In this document: positions 8,009 through 13,214 of the stretch, in pieces
How positions within the stretch are numbered: the first letter of the stretch is position 1
Layout: each line of letters opens with the position of its first letter
Assembly: GCA_009602725.1 (NCBI GenBank)
Contig: WELB01000208.1
Location: 238,935 to 252,148, forward strand
Source: Spirogloea muscicola
Lineage: Eukaryota > Streptophyta > Zygnematophyceae > Spirogloeales > Spirogloeaceae
Direction of reading: 5' to 3'
DNA length: 13,214 bases
Position numbers and translations under genes: made by a program
Notes under the pieces: model-generated
What the model was told of the DNA's origin: nothing
Database searches by the model: none
The model's input: the letters and a program-made list of their open reading frames with translations, nothing else

Positions 8009-10162
8009 TCAGGGTTTTCTGCTTTTTGCAGATTTCTTAGTGGCGGCAAGTCGCCTTTGAGGCTCTAGCTCGGCGACCAGGGCCAGGAACTCCGGCAGGA
8101 GCATGTCGCTGAGGGGAACGCGCCCCTCTTCAGCGAGGATTGCAGTGCTAAGGATTGTGTCTGGCTCAATCGGCAGTCCCAGCCCTGCCAGGGCCCTGAT
8201 GGCATTTGCCACGCGGCAGATGCGCTCCCGTACCTCAAGCTCGACAATGTCAGAGCTGGTGTTCTGTGCCGCAAGTAACTCTGATTCCTCGGCAGCTGCA
8301 TCAGCATCCACCATCTCCATATCGTCCTGCCCCGATGGCTTTGGTGCCGACACGAAAACAAACCCGTTGCAGCCGAGGATGAGATCTACCTGGAATGCAG
8401 TGAGCACATGGAAATGCTGGCGCAGCCGCTTCACCAGGTATGGTGCCACCTGCACGAGCTGGCCCCGTAGCAGCTGCAAAGAGGCAGCAGAAAGATGGGG
8501 TCCACTGACTTGGAGCGATTTGATGCGATTGGCTGGCTGTGGTGAGGCACAATTGCAAGTGGCGCTCACATGCTCCATTCGGAAGTAGCAAGGTGAAGAA
8601 GCATAATGCAGCATACCTTTCCGTACTTGAGGCTGCGGGTGTGGAGGGACATGGATCCGTCGTGCTGGGAGCTCTGCACTTCGGCCTATAGATGGCATGG
8701 CAATATTGCAAGGCCGCAGAGCCAAGCAAGGGCCTCTGTAAACCGGCAGGCCAACAGGCAAACCAGCTTCAAAGTGCTGGAATGTAGATGGCCAGCGGTC
8801 CCATGCAGACTTGCAAGCGGCGGGTAAACTGCGGTAACTCACACTGATTAGGTCGCCCTCGCAGTACAGTGTCCTCATATTTAGCTCGTCCACTGCCGTG
8901 CGCCGCCGCTGCAGAGCAGCACTTGCCGCGCGGGTGCCACACGAATATGCCATCGGTCCTTCCGCAGATATGGTCAAGTATCTCAACTTCCGCTTCTCAA
9001 TTAAGAGAGTACTAGAACTACTAGAACCACTCTAGTGTACTAGAGTACTAGAACCAGGAGTGAGGGTGGCTCGCCTGGACGCCCCCAGGCAAGTTGACGG
9101 CCGATAGCATCAGCTGCGCGTCCTGCCGCGAATTAACGTCCACCTTCCATCTCTTCTGAGCGACCTGGCTGACCCGCAATGGGTGTCAGGATCAGCTTTT
9201 GCTTTGAGGCAGACTCTGAGAAGATCAAGAGAGTAGTAAGCAGACTAACTACTCCATCCACATTGACAACTAATCTCACACTTTGGTTCCAACAGTGAGC
9301 AGCAAAAACAGTGCAATGGTGGAAATCCAAAGCATTCGTCAGCCAATAGCGCCAGGGCAGGATACAGGATCAATTCGGGGGCGCTGCTGCTGCATGATGG
9401 ACAAGGCCTCACCTCACTGACCCGTCCAATGACAACGTCACCGGTCTCAGCTACGTACCTGCGCACCACTTTGTAGGCAATAGTGAGCACCTTACTTAAC
9501 AACAGCCCCTCTGCGTGTCAGCTATAGTGGCAGCGTAGTGGAGCTTCGTGAGGGGTGGGGTGCTCGCCAATGGTCGCCAGCATTGTCAAGGAGCCTTGCC
9601 ATTCTATAGAAGTACTGGGGTCTGTGCAGGAGTTGCAGTCAGGAGCACAGCGACGGTATTTGAGGAAAGGCAGTGAAACTTGGGGACCAAACGGCTCACC
9701 TCGCTTTGAGCGGCTTGACAGAGACGAGCTTGTTGACGCGCTCCACAACGCCGCAGAGGGTGGCTGAGAGCCGCGGCCCGACCGCCAGCGTGCCGTGGCC
9801 TCTGCCACAGAAGGCCAGAGGCCCATTAAGCTGCTGCATCCGCGAGCCGAGCCAGGAGCTCTGATTCTATGGGTATTACTAAGGTTCACAAGGGATAGTC
9901 ACAATTGTTCAACTAAGTGTTTAGGACTATGGGTTTGGGGTTTAAGCGAGGTGACGAGGTGCAGGAGTTGGGGCTCTGAGCCATGGGGCAAAGAGTGCCC
10001 GCACCGGAGGAAGCCTGCCTCCTCATCGACGCCGATCGGGTCCCCGACCACAACGAAGGCCCCCGACTGCGTCGACTCGCCGCCGTCCCCGCAGAGCTCC
10101 TCTTGGGCACGCCGGAGGCGCTCCGCAACCTCGCCGCTCGGCCGCGGGCCGCCTGTGAGCAT
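8009..10162 (-). CDS. RRP4: Exosome complex RNA-binding subunit RRP4 (EXOSC2 homolog), seven exons, complete
   Basis: Cap subunit of the RNA exosome, which feeds RNA to the 3'-5' degradation and processing machinery in nucleus and cytoplasm. Exons on the minus strand, in transcript order: 10162-10005, 9801-9700, 9458-9413, 9164-9075, 8908-8843, 8685-8617, 8473-8009, giving 331 residues, close to the plant protein. The ATG at 10162 has A at -3 and an in-frame TAG 42 bases upstream in the same exon, fixing the start. Domains: N-terminal domain (GFLRGHGT across intron 1, then CGVVERVNKL), S1 RNA-binding domain from about residue 85 to 175 (ETGDVVIGRVSEV, QRRRTAVDELNMR, SLKYGK), and KH domain from about 178 with GCNG at 211-214 and ICRVANAIRAL. 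An acidic insertion after the KH GCNG strand and a basic C-terminal tail are present. Introns are 203, 241, 248, 166, 157 and 143 bp. Intron 4 (9074-8909) appears to use a GC donor; the others are GT-AG. Confidence 0.95.
8909..9074 (-). other. RRP4 intron 4, apparent GC-AG intron
   Basis: Exon 4 ends with GGVQ codons at 9075 and exon 5 begins with RRRTAVDELNMR at 8908, exactly the uninterrupted family sequence. The intron between them starts GCGAGC (9074-9069) after CAG and ends CTCTGCAG. CAG|GCGAGC otherwise fits a strong donor. The nearest GT (within GTC at 9080) would delete conserved residues and break the frame with any acceptor I can see. Confidence 0.75.
9006..9055. repeat. CTAG-rich short repeat cluster in RRP4 intron 4
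   Basis: The 13-mer AGAGTACTAGAAC occurs at 9006-9018 and 9042-9054, and the related TACTAGAACC at 9019-9028 and 9046-9055. CTAG tetramers are spaced throughout and give several small palindromes. It lies wholly inside the intron with the GC donor. Confidence 0.8.
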
Positions 10163-10636
10163 CTTGTGGTGCTCGCCTCGGCCTCGCCCTCCCTCCTCCT
10201 CCTACCTTCCGTATGTACCTGGCTGGCTCTTACAGCCGCTCTTCTAACATCAGCAGCCGCAGTCTTTCTTTCCTCTCAGCGAAGTGGCTATTGCCACAGC
10301 GGCCGCGGCAGCGCTCGCATCCGCAGCTCTGTCAAATTTGTGGGATATCACGAGCACACTGGCACTCCAGCGGGCTTGCGCAAGCTGCAAGGCAGGGTTT
10401 GGGGGGAGCTTCGGGGCTGAGGCACGGGCACGGATGAGGGGTAAGCGGGAGCAGAGACGAGAGTGCGAGGCGGACAGTGGTGCGTGTTGCAGCTCGGCGG
10501 AATGGGAGTTGCGTTTGTTTGGGGAAATGGAAGGCCCAAGTGGCCAAGCACAACCTTGTTCATTCTTTTCACAGCCATCGCCTCCTACTGGAAGAGTGTC
10601 TCTCCTTCACAACTTTGGCTTTGCTGGCCCCCATTA
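10163..10636. promoter_or_regulatory. Upstream (5') region of RRP4, no second gene confirmed
   Basis: This should contain the RRP4 5' UTR and promoter on the minus strand. No TATA box is evident. On the plus strand a frame from ATG 10213, and another across 10284-10445 after a good acceptor-like tract (TTTCTTTCCTCTCAG, ending at 10280), are open and Ala/Ser/Arg-rich, but show no family motif. The first lies only 51 bp from the RRP4 start codon on the opposite strand. I treat them as unconfirmed. Confidence 0.4.
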
Positions 10637-11255
10637 GAAGGCTCGCCCATAAAAAAAGAGGGGCTGGCAAAGCCAGCCCAAAAAGAATGGACAATGTCCA
10701 AAGCCGAAGAATGAGATGCCGAGGAAGGACTCCTCTACTCTACCAATCACGACAACATACTAGGGAAGCTCAGTACCCGCGAGTGAGCAACATCAGGTCC
10801 GAGTAGCTCGAGGCAGGGAAGAAAAGATCGTGTATTAGAAAGAAATGTAGGCCAAATGGCCAGGTACAAAGGCAAGCACATCTAAAATTCTACATAACCT
10901 ACAGCAGATTGACCCGCTCAATAACCACGGGTCAAAACATAAAGGTCACTACTCGATGCATGAATACTAGATGCCAGGAACGGAGCCCTTCTGCCACCTA
11001 CTAGAGCTCGCCCAGCTTTCTGGTGCAAGGCACTAGCCTGAGCACGCTGCAAGGAGGCACTCACACCGGCCAGCACAGTGCATGCACGTACATTACCCAC
11101 TGCAAATTGCCCCGCTCAGTAACCACGGGTCTGCACATAGATGGTCGCTGCTGCCCCGAGTACCGGACGGCAAGTCGACAAGAAGAAGGGCTCGCCCATT
11201 GAGGATAGGGCTGGGAAAAGCTAGCCCAGAAAAGAGTAAACAAAGTCGGACAAGC
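10637..11255 (+). repeat. Cluster of diverged repeat blocks upstream of the HDAC gene
   Basis: Two block types recur in direct orientation. Block B, with GGCTCGCCCAT then an AGCCAGCCCA/AGCTAGCCCA core and an A-rich tail, occurs at about 10637-10705 and 11185-11255. Block A, with CCCGCTCARTAACCACGGGTC as its core, occurs at about 10891-10954 and 11089-11152, 198 bp apart; 41 of the first 50 bases match. Between the A copies (about 11000-11053) lies the middle block shared, inverted, with the copy at 4.1-4.3 kb. No coding capacity for transposition was seen. This looks like an old tandem or nested non-autonomous element. B-like sequence also occurs near 7800-7848. Confidence 0.65.
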
Positions 11256-11395
11256 CCATCAGCCCCTGGTCGAGCTTCTCATTGCATGAGCACCGCGCGC
11301 CTGGTGCAAGCGGGGCGAGCGGGTCGAGCGGGTTTGCTTGCAGAGGGCCTGCCCGCGGTACGCCGCAGGGCTTGTCACAGGGCAGCCGGGCAGCC

Positions 11396-11686
11396 ATGAG
11401 TGGCGCTGCGCACATGGTCTCCACAGGCGCCGCCCTGGGTATCGCCAGAACTAGCGCGTGCACCGCCTGGAGACGCGGGTGCCGCTTTTCCTCAGTGGCG
11501 CCTGCCGTAAGGGGCAGCACTTCAGACGGGAGCGCCAGATGGGGCGAGCGTCTCGGTGGCTCTGGCCTGGCAGAGGCGCAGCCTCCCAGTGGGCCAAGGC
11601 AGCCCCAGCACAGCTTCCGGCGCCAGAGTGGTGCAGTTGCGGCGCTGGACGAGCAGCGGAGCCGGCCCGGAGCACAGCAACCTCCA
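11396..11686 (+). other. Predicted organellar transit peptide region of the HDAC-like protein
   Basis: Residues 1 to about 97 precede the first family-conserved strand. The first 45 residues contain many Ala, Ser, Thr and Arg and only one acidic residue, as expected of a plastid or mitochondrial presequence. A second in-frame ATG at 11414 is an alternative start. The cleavage site cannot be placed by eye. Confidence 0.5.
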
Positions 11687-13214
11687 GCACGTGATGCGCG
11701 TATCATCTACGCCTCGGCGCCGTCGCTGGGTCACCACCAGGTCATTCACGCGCTTTGCATCACTTCAGAAGTGGACGAGGACAAGCCAACAAATTATTTT
11801 CGAAGAATTGTGTCCCCGATGGCGCACTTCTGCTGCAACGACAGGATTGTCATGTGACGAAGGCACCCCAGGGAGAATGTCAATGTGCAATATGGGGTTA
11901 AGCAGGAGTTGACTGTACTAGCTTTATGGCTTTGGGTTTCATGGTCAAATGCTCAGACACCCACTTGAAGATGACACAGCAACTGGTGCTGGCTGCGAAC
12001 AAAGTGCTGAGAGCACGCCGCCGCTGGCAGGCCGGTCTTGCAGGAGGGCCACCCCGAGAGCAGTGAGCGCGTGCCTGCAATTCTGGCTGCTCTTCGAAAA
12101 GCCGACCTGGATCATCTGGTGTGCCACCTGGGAGGCACCACCCTCAGGCATGCACGATCTGCAAGCTCGACTGTGCTCGGCCAAATGGTAAGTGAAATAA
12201 GATGAATACTTTTGCTTGTCCATAATGCAGGCGAGGCCAGGGGAGATTGTCGAGCTGACGGACTTTGAGGCCGCGCCGCGCTCGGCCGTGGCGGAGGTGC
12301 ACGAGCTGAGGTACCTCCACGGTCTTGAGAAGGTGCGCAAGCTTCCCGCCTTCGCTGCCCTGCATGGCCTGTGAGGTAGTAAGGGTCGCTGTCGCCAATA
12401 CTATATCTTATGTCCTTGACACCACACTGATATTCGTGAAGCGGTGTACATATATGTCTCCTGGTGTCAAGCAATGCTGCCCCTTGCGCCGTCTGTGCCT
12501 CTTAGGGGCGCAGAAGATGCGACAAATTGGTCTGACCAAGTACTGAGTGAAGGCTCCAAGGGTGACACAGGCGATGACAGTGGCCGCTGATGAGGGCCTA
12601 GTGTACCTGGAATCCTCTGGCCCAACCTTTGCAACAGCTGCTGTGAGTCCTGCGCTTTGACACTGTGATGCTTCGGCCAGGACCGCGCCCCCTCCTACGC
12701 ACTGTTGACGCCTCTTATATTCATTCTTCTTGGCTCAATGGACTGGAGGAATTGGTGGCTGAGGCATGCACCATCACACTTTGTCGCTGCGATTCCAGAC
12801 GTATGCAGAGGTCATGCGAGCTGCAGGGGCGGGCCTAGCCGTTGTGGATGCGGTGGTGAGCTTCTTGCAGAGGTGGATTTACACATGGCAAGCTTCATGT
12901 TAGTAGCAGATGCTCCGTGAAAAGCTTGATGATCCGGGGTTTAGACTGAGGTTGGACTTCACAGTGCAGCCTTGACATGCGCAGGACTAGGTGCAGTGGC
13001 CTTCAAGCAGTATTCCTGGACTATAAGAGCTGGTTGTGATGCCTTTGTGCAGGTGGCGTCCGCGTCCGAGCGGCACAGCAGTGGCGGGGCAGCGCTGTCT
13101 GCAGCCGGGTTCGCGCTTGTGCGGCCGCCTGGGCACCATGCAGTGCCTGCAGGGCCCATGGGTTTCTGCCTGGTAGACCATGTGGGCGTAGCCGCACGGC
13201 ATGCACAGCGGAAG
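11396..13214 (+). CDS. Histone deacetylase / acetylpolyamine amidohydrolase family protein, HDA14-like, 3' partial, six exons in window
   Basis: Zinc-dependent protein deacetylase of the arginase-deacetylase fold; the closest pattern I recall is plant HDA14, an organelle-located enzyme. Exons: 11396-11740, 12044-12118, 12231-12332, 12571-12642, 12799-12855, 13053 to the window end, all phase 0, giving 271 visible residues. ATG 11396 (G at -3) opens a stretch of about 95 residues rich in Ser, Ala, Arg and Gly and poor in acids at its start, fitting a chloroplast or mitochondrial transit peptide. The catalytic domain starts near residue 98: [13 protein letters not shown], joined to [14 protein letters not shown] (exon 2), [13 protein letters not shown] (exon 3), [13 protein letters not shown] (exon 4), [12 protein letters not shown] (exon 5) and [13 protein letters not shown] plus GPMGFC (exon 6). 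The active-site His pair is residues 245-246. The zinc ligands and catalytic Tyr lie beyond the window. Introns are 303, 112, 238, 156 and 197 bp. The intron 1 donor (CAG|GTCATT) is weak. Family is secure; the exact start and organelle are inferred. Confidence 0.92.

Noticed and set aside
9983-10420. Plus-strand open frame of 145 codons across the RRP4 start
   Set aside because: It runs antisense through RRP4 exon 1, has no family motif, and its codon pattern is explained by the RRP4 frame.
10213-10437. Plus-strand ATG frame with Ser/Arg-rich start, looking like a transit peptide, divergent from RRP4
   Set aside because: Only 51 bp from the RRP4 start codon, no conserved downstream sequence, and no exon I could link to it.
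11221-11706. Minus-strand open frame of 161 codons opposite HDAC exon 1
   Set aside because: No recognisable domain. The plus strand joins in frame to conserved HDAC exons, so this is a compositional shadow.
1-13214. CRISPR arrays, bacterial operons, phage or integrase genes
   Set aside because: No regularly spaced direct repeats, no Shine-Dalgarno-led gene runs and no such proteins were seen. The spliced genes indicate eukaryotic nuclear DNA.

Overview
This window looks like nuclear DNA of a green plant-lineage microbe, most likely a chlorophyte (green) alga. The exons are GC-rich. The three recognisable genes are each split by five or six short spliceosomal introns of 112-313 bp. Their best matches by eye are plant-type proteins: a CDKG/CDK11 kinase, the exosome subunit RRP4 and an HDA14-type deacetylase. 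The species is an inference I cannot refine without searches.

Layout: (1) 1-3362, plus strand, a 5'-truncated CDKG/CDK11 (PITSLRE-type) cyclin-dependent kinase gene in seven exons. It has a long low-complexity N-terminal region, a complete kinase domain and the conserved C-terminal tail. (2) 3363-8008, about 4.6 kb without a confidently coding gene. It holds the CDKG 3' flank, a TATA-like site, a diverged repeat copy (about 4065-4312), one ambiguous base (4317), a pair of possible exons resembling the C-terminal part of a GT64 (exostosin-like) glycosyltransferase (5113-5512) and a perfect 13-bp hairpin (7367-7400). (3) 8009-10162, minus strand, a complete RRP4 gene in seven exons (331 residues), one of whose introns appears to be a GC-AG intron. 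(4) 10163-11395, the region between the divergently oriented RRP4 and HDAC genes. Its HDAC-proximal part is filled with old repeat copies related to the one near 4.1-4.3 kb. (5) 11396-13214, plus strand, the first six exons of an organelle-type histone deacetylase/acetylpolyamine amidohydrolase-like gene. It runs off the right edge just after the catalytic His-His motif.

The genes do not form an operon or an obvious pathway. CDKG kinases are linked to splicing and transcription, RRP4 to RNA decay and processing, and HDA14-type enzymes to protein deacetylation in organelles. The gene models were built by joining exons at plausible splice sites so that the conserved family sequence reads through without a break. 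Recognition of the three families is strong; exact splice sites are inferred. I found no convincing new multi-gene system. The most useful leads are the GC-AG intron, the stop codon overlapping the last CDKG splice donor, the GT64-like exons in the large gap and the repeat family.
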